Positions 1 to 5,527 of a DNA stretch of 5,527 nucleotides are shown piece by piece. Numbering within the stretch: position 1 is the first letter of the stretch; each line of letters starts with the position of its first letter. The position numbers were made by a program, and so were the translations under genes. This DNA comes from Salinibacterium sp. (lineage in GTDB: Bacteria; Actinomycetota; Actinomycetes; Actinomycetales; Microbacteriaceae): contig JANXTJ010000082.1 of the NCBI GenBank assembly GCA_025352485.1, positions 1 to 5,527 on the forward strand, in the 5' to 3' direction. The notes below the pieces were generated by a model. That model made no database searches, had not been told where the DNA came from, and saw nothing but the letters and a program-made list of their open reading frames with translations.

Positions 1-58
1 AACACATCCTATTGACGCGCTATTCCGAGGCTCGTTGGCTTCGGTGCTCACGCTCGGC
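1..58. other. Intergenic tail downstream of murJ
   Basis: This short stretch follows the murJ stop codon (TAA, read on the minus strand at 61-59). No reading frame of substance lies in it. The only inverted repeat I see is CCGAG (25-29) with CTCGG (53-57); its 5-bp stem and 23-nt loop are weak, and no T-run follows on the minus strand, so I do not call a terminator. In related actinobacteria the murJ gene is often followed on the same strand by thioredoxin/thioredoxin reductase genes, so this may be the leader of such a gene, but that gene is outside the window. Confidence 0.6.
6..11 (-). promoter_or_regulatory. Possible -10 box facing out of the window
   Basis: Read on the minus strand this is TAGGAT, which matches four of six positions of the TATAAT consensus, including the conserved first, second and last bases. 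It lies about 48 nt past the murJ stop and points toward lower coordinates, where the next minus-strand gene would be. No good -35 hexamer sits 16-19 nt upstream. One such hexamer is easily found by chance, so this is a weak call that depends on a gene starting just left of the window. Confidence 0.2.
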
Positions 59-1717
59 TTACCGCTGGCGGCGGATGCGACGCAGCAGCGGAGCCGCGAC
101 CGACGCGAACTCGGTGTTGCGCACCAGGGCAAGCATCGCCGCGTAGCTGATGGCCATCCCGGCACCGGCCACGACCATCGAGATCAGGCCACCCGCGAAC
201 CCGGAGACCGCAAAGGAGCCGACCCCGACCCCGCCCAGCCCGCACAGAATGCCTAGCCCCACCCCGGCGGCCGGAACTGCGGCGAGCAGAAACCACAGCG
301 CTTGGCGAACGACCGGACCGGCATCCAGCCCCCCGATCCGACGACTCAACACGATCGCCGCCAAGATCGTCTGCATGGTTCCCGCTATCGTCAGGGCGCA
401 GGCCAGGCCGACGGCAATGAGATCACGCGGGAGGCTGGCTGCCGCGATCGCCAGACCGATGAACAACACCGCCTGCACGAGTTGGATGAGAAATGGCGTT
501 CGAGTGTCTTCGAGAGCATAGAAAACGCGTTGCAACACGAAGAGGATGCTGAACGGCACGAGCCCGGGCAGAAAAGCCAGCAGAACGAAGCCGAGTGCGC
601 GCACCTGCTCATAGTCCACGCCAAACAGCGCGGCGAAGGGGAAAGCGAGCACCATCAGCCCCACGGCGGAGAAGACCATGATCAGCAAGATGCTGCGCAG
701 CGAGGATCCCAGGTCTCGCCGGACCGCTGCCAGATCGGCGTCGCGCGCGTGCCGACTCATCCGCGTGAAATATGCGGTGGCGATCGAGACCGTGACGATC
801 GAGTGCGGCAACATAAAGATCAGCCAGGCATACCGCAGTACCGCGACTGAGGCGCCCCCCGAGGCCAGCGTCGAAACATTGGTCTCGACCAGGCCGGCGA
901 CCTGGGTGACCAGAATCATGCCGAATGTCCAGGCGGCAGTCTTGCCGGTTCGACCGAGGCCCACTCCGCGCCAGCGGAACTCCGGGCGGTACGACAGGCC
1001 GGCCCGCTTCCAGAAGAAGAACAGGACGAACGCCTGGGCCGCGATCCCGAGGGTGGCGCTGCCGCCGATGAGGGCGACCATCGGGGGAGTCCAGGCTGCG
1101 GCATCCCGGTGGGCAGGATCGCCGCCAAAGATGGTGAGGAACACCAGAAGACCGGCGATCGCGATCACATTGTTGAGGACAGGTGCCCAGGTGAACGGGC
1201 CGAACACCCCCTTGGCGTTGAGTACCTCACCCACGAGGCTGTACAGCGCGTAAAACAGCACCTGCGGCAGGCACCAATAGGCAAAAGCGGTCGCCAGCGC
1301 GACCTCTCGGGAATCAAAGCCCGCGGCTCCCGACTGGGTATAGAGGTGAACGAGCAGCGGTGCGCACAGGGTCGCGACGATTGCGACGGCAAGAAAGACG
1401 ACGATGCCCAACGTGACGAGTCGGTTGATGAACTTCTGGCCACCATCGGCGTGAAGCCCGGCTCGCACAATCTGGGGCACGAGCACTGCCGTCAGAAGTC
1501 CACCCGCGATGATCGCGTAAATGTTGTTGGGCAGTTGGTTGGCCAGAGTGAAGGTGTCGGCGCCCGCGCCGATGATGCCGATGGTGCGGGCGAGCACGAA
1601 GGCGCTGGCGAATCCAAGGATGCGAGAGACAAAGGTTCCCGAGGCCAGGAAGATGCTCGCCCGCCCGATCGCTGACCCGCTTACCGCGAGCGGTTCACCC
1701 TCGGTGGGCTCAGCCAT
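59..1717 (-). CDS. murJ: Lipid II flippase MurJ (MviN family)
   Basis: This 552-residue polytopic membrane protein belongs to the MurJ/MviN branch of the MOP exporter superfamily, which moves lipid II across the cytoplasmic membrane for peptidoglycan synthesis. Hydrophobic segments run almost the whole length, consistent with the usual 14 helices. Family signatures are SRILGF (31-36) in helix 1, the AD-F...QLPNN block (53-65) in helix 2, LNAKGVFGPFTWAPVLNN (166-183) and FYALEDTRTP (399-408). The start is the ATG at 1717, which overlaps the end of the upstream DUF6049 gene by 8 nt (ATGGCTGA); I see only a weak ribosome site, so translation is probably coupled. The protein ends in an Arg-rich tail (RRIRRQR). 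It has no C-terminal pseudokinase region of the kind fused to mycobacterial MviN, so FhaA-type phospho-regulation through this protein is unlikely. Compared with E. coli MurJ, Arg18 and Asp39 are kept (R32, D54), while the positions of Arg24, Arg52 and Arg270 appear as S38, Y67 and L299. The family call is firm; the residue alignment is done by eye. Confidence 0.96.
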   Translation of the reverse strand: MAEPTEGEPLAVSGSAIGRASIFLASGTFVSRILGFASAFVLARTIGIIGAGADTFTLANQLPNNIYAIIAGGLLTAVLVPQIVRAGLHADGGQKFINRLVTLGIVVFLAVAIVATLCAPLLVHLYTQSGAAGFDSREVALATAFAYWCLPQVLFYALYSLVGEVLNAKGVFGPFTWAPVLNNVIAIAGLLVFLTIFGGDPAHRDAAAWTPPMVALIGGSATLGIAAQAFVLFFFWKRAGLSYRPEFRWRGVGLGRTGKTAAWTFGMILVTQVAGLVETNVSTLASGGASVAVLRYAWLIFMLPHSIVTVSIATAYFTRMSRHARDADLAAVRRDLGSSLRSILLIMVFSAVGLMVLAFPFAALFGVDYEQVRALGFVLLAFLPGLVPFSILFVLQRVFYALEDTRTPFLIQLVQAVLFIGLAIAAASLPRDLIAVGLACALTIAGTMQTILAAIVLSRRIGGLDAGPVVRQALWFLLAAVPAAGVGLGILCGLGGVGVGSFAVSGFAGGLISMVVAGAGMAISYAAMLALVRNTEFASVAAPLLRRIRRQR

Positions 1718-3410
1718 CGCTGTCGCTGACCTGCGTGGCCCGGCGTCGCCGCACGATGACCCTGATCACCCCGAACGCGAACATCGCCACCACGAGCGCC
1801 GCGATCGAGACGACGAGGGGTGTCTCCCAGCCGGCCTGCACATTTATGGTCGCCCTGGTGGGCGCGCCGATCGGCACGCCAGATGCGCTGGTGAGTGAGA
1901 TAGTCATCCCGACTGTCCCATTCGAGATCGCCTGCACGGGAATCTGTCCGGTGCCCTGCGAGTGTGGCTCGATGACGAGCTTGACACTGCTGTTCTCGAC
2001 GGCGAGCAGACCGGTGTCTGGGCGCACCGTGATGTAAACGGTAACGGGCTGGTCGAGATCGTTAGTGACCCCGATTGGCAGTGTGGCGCGGTCGGCGAGC
2101 AGATTGATTCCGCTGCTTTTGACAACCGCGGCGGACGAGGTGAGTGTGGCGGAGGTGGCGAGGAAGGATCCGGCCGCCGTGGTCCAGCCCGACAGGTTGG
2201 ATTGCCACTGGTTGGCCAGTAACCCCAGAAGTACCAGGCGCCGGGGGGCGGTGAATGCCACCGGGTCTTTGGTGACCGAAGCGAAAAGCTGCTCGGAGTG
2301 CTCGGCCGCCATCGCTCTGGCGACGAACGACAGCCGAGTATGGTCCTGAGGCATGTCCACCAGCGCCGCCGCGGTACGCGAGCCCGCCACGATGCTCGAC
2401 AGCTCGAGGGTGCTGATGTTTGCGTTGGCCGCGAGCTGGGAGAGAGTCTGCGCCAGCCTGCCACCCGTGAACGGAACGTCGCGATCGAAGGTCGCGAGCA
2501 CGGCGGGCGCGGCGCCGGAATGGGCTCTCCCGGCCGAGGCGATCGCTTCGGTGAGTGTGGTCATGGCGGCGTCCCACTGGTCGTCGGTGACCGCTCGCGC
2601 AGCGGCTCGAAGGGCCGTGGAGACCGGCTCATCCGAGACGATTGCCTTCTCGCCGGCAATCTCCACCGCGCTGCCGACCGAGCGGCCCCCGGCAACATTC
2701 CTGGAGGACACGATCGTCGTGGTGTACCCGCTGAGGGCGAGCGGCTTTTGGTCGGCCGCAACCACCGAGCTCTCCCGCGGCCAGGCAATCCCAGAGAGCG
2801 AATAAGGCCAGTCGAAAAGCGCCTGCGTGGTCGGCAGGGCAGGACGCACGGGACTGTGCGGGTCTACCGGCGTCGCGGTCGTTATTGTCGCGCCCGCTGG
2901 CGCGAAGTTTGCCGGGTTGAGGGCGAAATCGAAGGGCTGGGTGCCGGGAAAAATGGGCGCACCGGCCTGAGTGGCCAGGGTGAGATCCGCGTCGTCGTAG
3001 GCGAGAGCAAAGCTCTGGTTCGACACCGCCGCGAGCCGAGCGAGCCAGGCCGTTGCCGTGGGAGGTGCCGCGACTCCCAATGCCCGAATCGAAACGAGGA
3101 TCATCGGGTCAAGGGCGATCGCGACCGGACGATCGGCGATGGCATCGAGTTGCCTGCTCAGTACCCCGAGCGGCGAGGTGTACTGAGCCAACTCGTCGGC
3201 GGTCAACAGGCTGCCCACGCCCTGCGGCACAACAAGGGGCACGACGATGGCCAGTTTGACGACACCGGCAACGTCGGTCGTGGCGGCAGGGGCCGCGGAG
3301 GCGGGTACAAAACCCACGACGGCGCCGGCCAGCCCCAGCAGAAGCGCGAGTGCGGCGCGTGCGGGGCGGAAATCAGCCAAGCCGATCCGGGACTCTCGCT
3401 CGGCCAACAT
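1710..3410 (-). CDS. Secreted membrane-anchored protein, DUF6049 type
   Basis: This 566-residue protein has no established function. Residues 1-40 form a signal peptide: an Arg-containing start, a hydrophobic run from about 19 to 36, and an ASA-A cleavage-like site near 39. A long extracytoplasmic part follows, opening with a LAIVVPLVVP strand (53-62). Residues about 437-528 look like an Ig-like beta domain (LPIGVTNDLDQPVTVYITV, then alternating hydrophobic strands). A single membrane helix (about 531-552) and a short cytoplasmic tail beginning RRRR (554-557) complete a type I topology. Position directly before murJ, size class and architecture fit the actinobacterial DUF6049 family (Rv3909 in M. 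tuberculosis), though this protein is shorter than the roughly 800 residues I recall for Rv3909. The open frame continues upstream to 4031, but that part is antisense to the CCA gene and lies before the signal peptide, so it is excluded. ATG 3410 is preferred over the in-frame GTG at 3428 because a -10 box ends 7 nt before it and no Shine-Dalgarno site is present. A role in envelope assembly with MurJ is inferred from context only. Confidence 0.85.
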   Translation of the reverse strand: MLAERESRIGLADFRPARAALALLLGLAGAVVGFVPASAAPAATTDVAGVVKLAIVVPLVVPQGVGSLLTADELAQYTSPLGVLSRQLDAIADRPVAIALDPMILVSIRALGVAAPPTATAWLARLAAVSNQSFALAYDDADLTLATQAGAPIFPGTQPFDFALNPANFAPAGATITTATPVDPHSPVRPALPTTQALFDWPYSLSGIAWPRESSVVAADQKPLALSGYTTTIVSSRNVAGGRSVGSAVEIAGEKAIVSDEPVSTALRAAARAVTDDQWDAAMTTLTEAIASAGRAHSGAAPAVLATFDRDVPFTGGRLAQTLSQLAANANISTLELSSIVAGSRTAAALVDMPQDHTRLSFVARAMAAEHSEQLFASVTKDPVAFTAPRRLVLLGLLANQWQSNLSGWTTAAGSFLATSATLTSSAAVVKSSGINLLADRATLPIGVTNDLDQPVTVYITVRPDTGLLAVENSSVKLVIEPHSQGTGQIPVQAISNGTVGMTISLTSASGVPIGAPTRATINVQAGWETPLVVSIAALVVAMFAFGVIRVIVRRRRATQVSDSDG

Positions 3411-3423
3411 GGTGATGATTCTA
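3411..3423 (-). promoter_or_regulatory. Leaderless -10 promoter of the DUF6049-murJ operon
   Basis: On the minus strand the hexamer TAGAAT (3423-3418) matches TATAAT at five of six positions. Seven nucleotides (CATCACC) separate it from the A of the ATG at 3410, which is the normal distance between a -10 box and a transcription start. Transcription would therefore begin at or next to the start codon, giving a leaderless mRNA, a common class in actinobacteria. The absence of any Shine-Dalgarno motif before this ATG agrees. No convincing -35 box is present at 17 nt upstream (CCGGGC). This placement also decides the start codon: the GTG at 3428 would lie upstream of the transcript. Confidence 0.6.
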
Positions 3424-3485
3424 TTCACTCGCGACTGTGAGCCCGGCGTCTGCGACGGTGCAGCACGCTGTGTCAAGCTGTGTGC
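3424..3485. other. Divergent intergenic region before the CCA gene
   Basis: These 62 bases separate the two divergent transcription units and should contain the plus-strand promoter of the CCA gene. I find no good plus-strand -10/-35 pair here and no Shine-Dalgarno motif before ATG 3486 or GTG 3480. Two small repeats are visible: the interrupted palindrome TCAC-N8-GTGA (3425-3440), which abuts the minus-strand -10 box, and a direct repeat GCTGTGT (3467-3473 and 3477-3483) with a 10-bp period just before the CCA start. Either could be a regulatory site or chance. A consensus TTGACA occurs on the minus strand (3476-3471), but no matching -10 follows at 16-18 nt. Confidence 0.5.
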
Positions 3486-4901
3486 ATGGGCGTCGCCGAG
3501 GCAATAAAGAGACTTGGCGCGCTCGCGGATTCTGCGCCGGTTGCCCGGTTGGCCGCGGCCTTCGTCGGCGCGGGGCATGAACTTGCCCTCGTCGGTGGAC
3601 CGGTTCGCGATGCCTTCCTCGGCCGGGAGGTAACCGATCTCGATTTCGCCACGAGCGCGACGCCCGATCAGATCTTGGCGATAATTACCCCAATCTCCGA
3701 GGCGCGCTGGGACGTGGGGCGGGATTTCGGCACGATTGCCGCACGCATTCTCGGTGAGCAGGTGGAGATCACCACCTATCGGGCCGACTCGTATGACGGT
3801 GTCACCCGCAAACCACTTGTTGCCTTCGGCGACACCCTCGAGGGCGACCTCGTTCGTCGCGACTTCACCGTCAACGCGATGGCATTGCGTCTGCCCGAGC
3901 GTGTGCTCGTTGATCCGTGGGGCGGGCTGGATGACCTGCTCAACCAACTCATCACGACCCCCGGAAAGCCCGAAGTTTCGTTCGGGGATGACCCGCTGCG
4001 GATGTTGCGTGCCGCCCGCTTCACCTCGCAACTCGGCTTCACCGTCGCCGAGCCCACCGTCACCGCCATGCGCGAACTCGCGGCGGGGCTCGCGATCGTG
4101 AGTGTCGAGCGGATCAGCGACGAGCTGCGCAAACTGTTGCTCACCGATGACCCTGTCACGGGCATCCGGTTGCTCGTTGAGACGGGAATCGCCGGGCGGA
4201 TCCTCCCCGAGATCCCCGCACTACGGCTGGAAATCGACGAGCACGCCCACCACAAGGATGTCTACGAGCACAGCCTCACTGTGCTGACGCAGTCCATCGA
4301 ACTGGAAGAGTCGCGCGGTCACCGCCCCGACCTGGTGCTTCGGTTAGCCGCCCTATTCCACGACATCGGAAAGCCGGCGACCCGCAAGATCGAGCCGGGT
4401 GGCGTCGTCACTTTTCATCACCATGACGTGGTCGGATCAAAACTGGCAGCCAAGCGGCTGAAGGCGCTGCGTTTCGATAACGACACGATTGCCGCGGTGA
4501 GCAGGCTGATCGAGCTGCACCTGCGGTTCTTCGGCTACACCGACAGTGCATGGACCGACTCCGCTGTACGTCGTTATGTGCGGGATGCCGGCCCGCAGCT
4601 TGAGCAATTGCACATTCTGACCAGGGCAGACGTCACCACTCGCAATCGCAAGAAAGCCGATCGGCTGTCTTTCGCCTACGACGACCTCGAGGAGCGCGTC
4701 GCCCAGATTGCAGAAGCCGAGGGAATCGCCGCGCTGCGCCCGGATCTTGACGGCGAGCAGATTATGGCGATTCTCGGCGTCAGCCCCGGCCGCGAGGTAG
4801 GCGAGGCCTACCGCTTCCTGCTTGAGCTGCGGCTCGACGAGGGGCCGCTTCCCCCGGCCGAAGCCGAGACACGGCTCAGGGCGTGGTGGAGTTCGCGCTG
4901 A
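3486..4901 (+). CDS. cca: CCA-adding tRNA nucleotidyltransferase with HD domain
   Basis: This 471-residue class II nucleotidyltransferase adds or repairs the 3'-terminal CCA of tRNAs in the cytoplasm, using CTP and ATP; in actinobacteria it is often labelled pcnA. The head domain shows GGPVRD (37-42), the metal-binding pair D51 and D53 in TDLDF, EVEITTYR (from about 92) and the ribose-sensing RRDFTVNAMA (124-133). The base-reading motif, EDxxR in many relatives, reads DDPLR (168-172), so the paired D169 and R172 are present and only the first Glu is Asp. A central RNA-binding region follows, then an HD phosphohydrolase domain with H256, FHDIGKP (291-297) and HHHD (311-314). Length agrees with the actinobacterial subfamily. 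The start is uncertain: GTG 3480 would add only two residues, and neither candidate has a visible ribosome site; ATG 3486 is preferred as the better codon. The gene is divergent from DUF6049-murJ, as in mycobacteria, but no NUDIX gene (mutT4 there) lies between them. Its 3' end overlaps the convergent ino1 gene by 26 bp. Confidence 0.96.
   Translation: MGVAEAIKRLGALADSAPVARLAAAFVGAGHELALVGGPVRDAFLGREVTDLDFATSATPDQILAIITPISEARWDVGRDFGTIAARILGEQVEITTYRADSYDGVTRKPLVAFGDTLEGDLVRRDFTVNAMALRLPERVLVDPWGGLDDLLNQLITTPGKPEVSFGDDPLRMLRAARFTSQLGFTVAEPTVTAMRELAAGLAIVSVERISDELRKLLLTDDPVTGIRLLVETGIAGRILPEIPALRLEIDEHAHHKDVYEHSLTVLTQSIELEESRGHRPDLVLRLAALFHDIGKPATRKIEPGGVVTFHHHDVVGSKLAAKRLKALRFDNDTIAAVSRLIELHLRFFGYTDSAWTDSAVRRYVRDAGPQLEQLHILTRADVTTRNRKKADRLSFAYDDLEERVAQIAEAEGIAALRPDLDGEQIMAILGVSPGREVGEAYRFLLELRLDEGPLPPAEAETRLRAWWSSR
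4852..4869 (-). terminator. UUCG-loop hairpin just past the ino1 stop
   Basis: On the minus-strand RNA, UCUCGGC (4869-4863) can pair with GCCGGGG (4858-4852) around a UUCG loop (4862-4859). This makes a 7-bp stem with two G-U wobbles, closed by the very stable C(UUCG)G tetraloop. It begins 7 nt after the last base of the ino1 stop codon (4876). On the plus strand the wobbles become A-C mismatches, so the structure favours the ino1 transcript. There is no U-run after it, so it is not a classic intrinsic terminator, but actinobacterial terminators often lack one. It lies inside the last codons of the CCA gene. Confidence 0.35.
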
Positions 4902-5527
4902 TCCACTGGTCGAAGGTCGCGCGAGCGACCGGGTCGGGCATCTGCACGGCCGGTGACTTCATCAGGTAGGCGGACGCGCCCTCGATCGGGCCGCCGAGCC
5001 CGGCGTCTAGAGCGATTTTCGCCGCCCGGATCGCATCGATGACCACGCCCGCCGAGTTGGGCGAATCCCATACCTCAAGCTTGTATTCGAGGGAGGTCGG
5101 GGCATTACCGAACCCGTGGCCCTCGAGCCGAACGAAAGCCAGCTTGCGGTCGTCGAGCCACGGGATGTGATCGCTCGGCCCAATATGCACGTTGCGCGGA
5201 TCGATCGTGGCATCTAAGTTGCTCGTGACCGCCTGCGTCTTGGAGATCTTCTTCGATTCGAGCCGACGACGCTCGAGCATGTTCTTAAAGTCCATGTTGC
5301 CACCGACGTTGAGTTGGTAGGTGCGGTCGAGCACCAACCCGCGCTCCTCGAAGAGCCGTGCCAGAACGCGGTGGGTGATCGTCGCCCCGAGCTGGCTCTT
5401 CACGTCGTCGCCGACGATCGGCACCCCAGCGGCAGTGAACCGTAGCGCCCACACCGGGTCGCTCGCGATGAACACGGGCAGAGCGTTGACGAAGGCGACG
5501 CCGGCGTCGAGGGCTGCCTGCGCGTAG
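4876..5527 (-). CDS. ino1: myo-Inositol-1-phosphate synthase, C-terminal part
   Basis: The window holds the last 216 codons; the start and the N-terminal NAD-binding half lie beyond the right edge. The enzyme converts glucose 6-phosphate to 1D-myo-inositol 3-phosphate with NAD as an internally recycled cofactor, the first step toward phosphatidylinositol and, in actinobacteria, mycothiol. Numbered within the fragment, hallmark blocks are NALPVFIASDP (14-24), GDDVKSQLGATITHR (39-53), LNVGGNMDF (72-80), ESKKISKTQAVTSN (90-103) with its cluster of active-site-type lysines, HIGPSDH (114-120) and LEYKLEVWDSPNSAG (146-160). These match the mycobacterial Ino1 I remember almost block for block. The frame is open to the window edge (TAC at 5526-5524), so a GTG at 5475 is an internal valine and not a start. 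The gene ends with TGA at 4878-4876, and its last eight residues (ISANSTTP) fall in or beside the 26-bp overlap with the CCA gene. No fault is seen in the visible part. Confidence 0.96.
   Translation of the reverse strand, partial: YAQAALDAGVAFVNALPVFIASDPVWALRFTAAGVPIVGDDVKSQLGATITHRVLARLFEERGLVLDRTYQLNVGGNMDFKNMLERRRLESKKISKTQAVTSNLDATIDPRNVHIGPSDHIPWLDDRKLAFVRLEGHGFGNAPTSLEYKLEVWDSPNSAGVVIDAIRAAKIALDAGLGGPIEGASAYLMKSPAVQMPDPVARATFDQWISANSTTP
4915..4930 (+). terminator. GNRA-loop hairpin just past the CCA gene stop
   Basis: GGTCGC (4915-4920) pairs perfectly with GCGACC (4925-4930) around the loop GCGA, a GNRA tetraloop on the plus-strand RNA. It starts 14 nt after the last base of the CCA stop codon and lies inside the ino1 coding sequence, where it encodes part of the DPVARATFDQ segment. 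No U-run follows. It could end or stabilise the CCA mRNA, or be a by-product of GC-rich codons. Its mirror position relative to the hairpin after ino1 is what raises the call above chance. Confidence 0.33.

Noticed and set aside
13..18. TTGACG as a plus-strand -35 box
   Set aside because: No -10-like hexamer follows at 16-19 nt and no plus-strand gene starts nearby.
25..57. CCGAG/CTCGG inverted repeat as a murJ terminator
   Set aside because: A 5-bp stem with a 23-nt loop and no following U-run is too weak to support.
302..1675. Long plus-strand frames (302-850, 678-1253, 1109-1675) opposite murJ
   Set aside because: They are antisense shadows of a clearly conserved membrane protein, with low-complexity polar compositions and no family resemblance.
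2298..3440. A 380-codon open frame on the plus strand
   Set aside because: It lies wholly antisense to the DUF6049 gene and its upstream region, is rich in Arg, Gly and His as expected for GC-rich shadow frames, and shows no recognisable domain.
3471..3476. TTGACA on the minus strand as the -35 of the DUF6049 operon
   Set aside because: The TAGAAT box is 47 nt downstream, far too distant, and the hexamers at 16-18 nt (such as GCAGAC) do not resemble a -10 box.
3411..4031. Upstream extension of the DUF6049 open frame by about 207 codons
   Set aside because: It runs antisense through the well-supported cca gene and would place the signal peptide in the middle of a protein. The -10 box next to ATG 3410 supports the shorter form.
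5473..5475. GTG at 5475 as the start of a short protein
   Set aside because: The frame stays open to the window edge and encodes conserved Ino1 sequence upstream of this codon, so it is an internal valine.
1..5527. Mobile element, CRISPR array, tRNA or phage system
   Set aside because: No terminal repeats, spaced direct repeats, cloverleaf or transposase/integrase motifs were seen; all four genes are core housekeeping types.

Overview
The window looks like a core chromosomal segment of a high-GC actinobacterium. The best guess is the order Micrococcales, probably family Microbacteriaceae, but the genus cannot be fixed from this sequence. Support comes from GC-rich codon use, an actinobacterial-type CCA-adding enzyme, a bacterial Ino1 that closely resembles the mycobacterial enzyme as I remember it, and the adjacency of a DUF6049-type secreted protein to MurJ. 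That adjacency is a known actinobacterial arrangement (Rv3909-mviN, divergent from pcnA, in Mycobacterium tuberculosis). I see no tRNA, rRNA, CRISPR, transposase, phage gene or sign of recent transfer.

Layout, left to right. Positions 1-58 are a short non-coding tail downstream of murJ with one possible outward-facing -10 box. Positions 59-1717 (minus) encode a 14-helix-type lipid II flippase, MurJ. Positions 1710-3410 (minus) encode a secreted, membrane-anchored protein of the DUF6049 kind; it overlaps murJ by 8 nt, so the two form an operon transcribed from about 3411 toward the left. Positions 3411-3485 are a compact divergent promoter region. It holds a TAGAAT -10 box placed so that transcription of the DUF6049 gene would start at or next to the A of its ATG (a leaderless mRNA). 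Positions 3486-4901 (plus) encode the tRNA CCA-adding enzyme. Positions 4876-5527 (minus, cut by the window edge) encode the C-terminal part of myo-inositol-1-phosphate synthase.

How the parts work together: DUF6049 and MurJ probably serve cell-envelope assembly, with MurJ flipping lipid II and the DUF6049 protein having its bulk outside the membrane. The CCA enzyme matures and repairs tRNA 3' ends. Ino1 supplies inositol phosphate for phosphatidylinositol and, in actinobacteria, mycothiol. The last two genes converge and overlap by 26 bp. Just past each stop codon lies a small tetraloop hairpin embedded in the other gene's coding sequence, the tidiest unexplained structure in the window.

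I did not find a clearly new biological system. The points most worth a second look are the mirrored hairpins at the convergent overlap, the leaderless promoter, the marked abundance of the palindrome CGATCG, and the loss in MurJ of several charged residues that are essential in E. coli MurJ.
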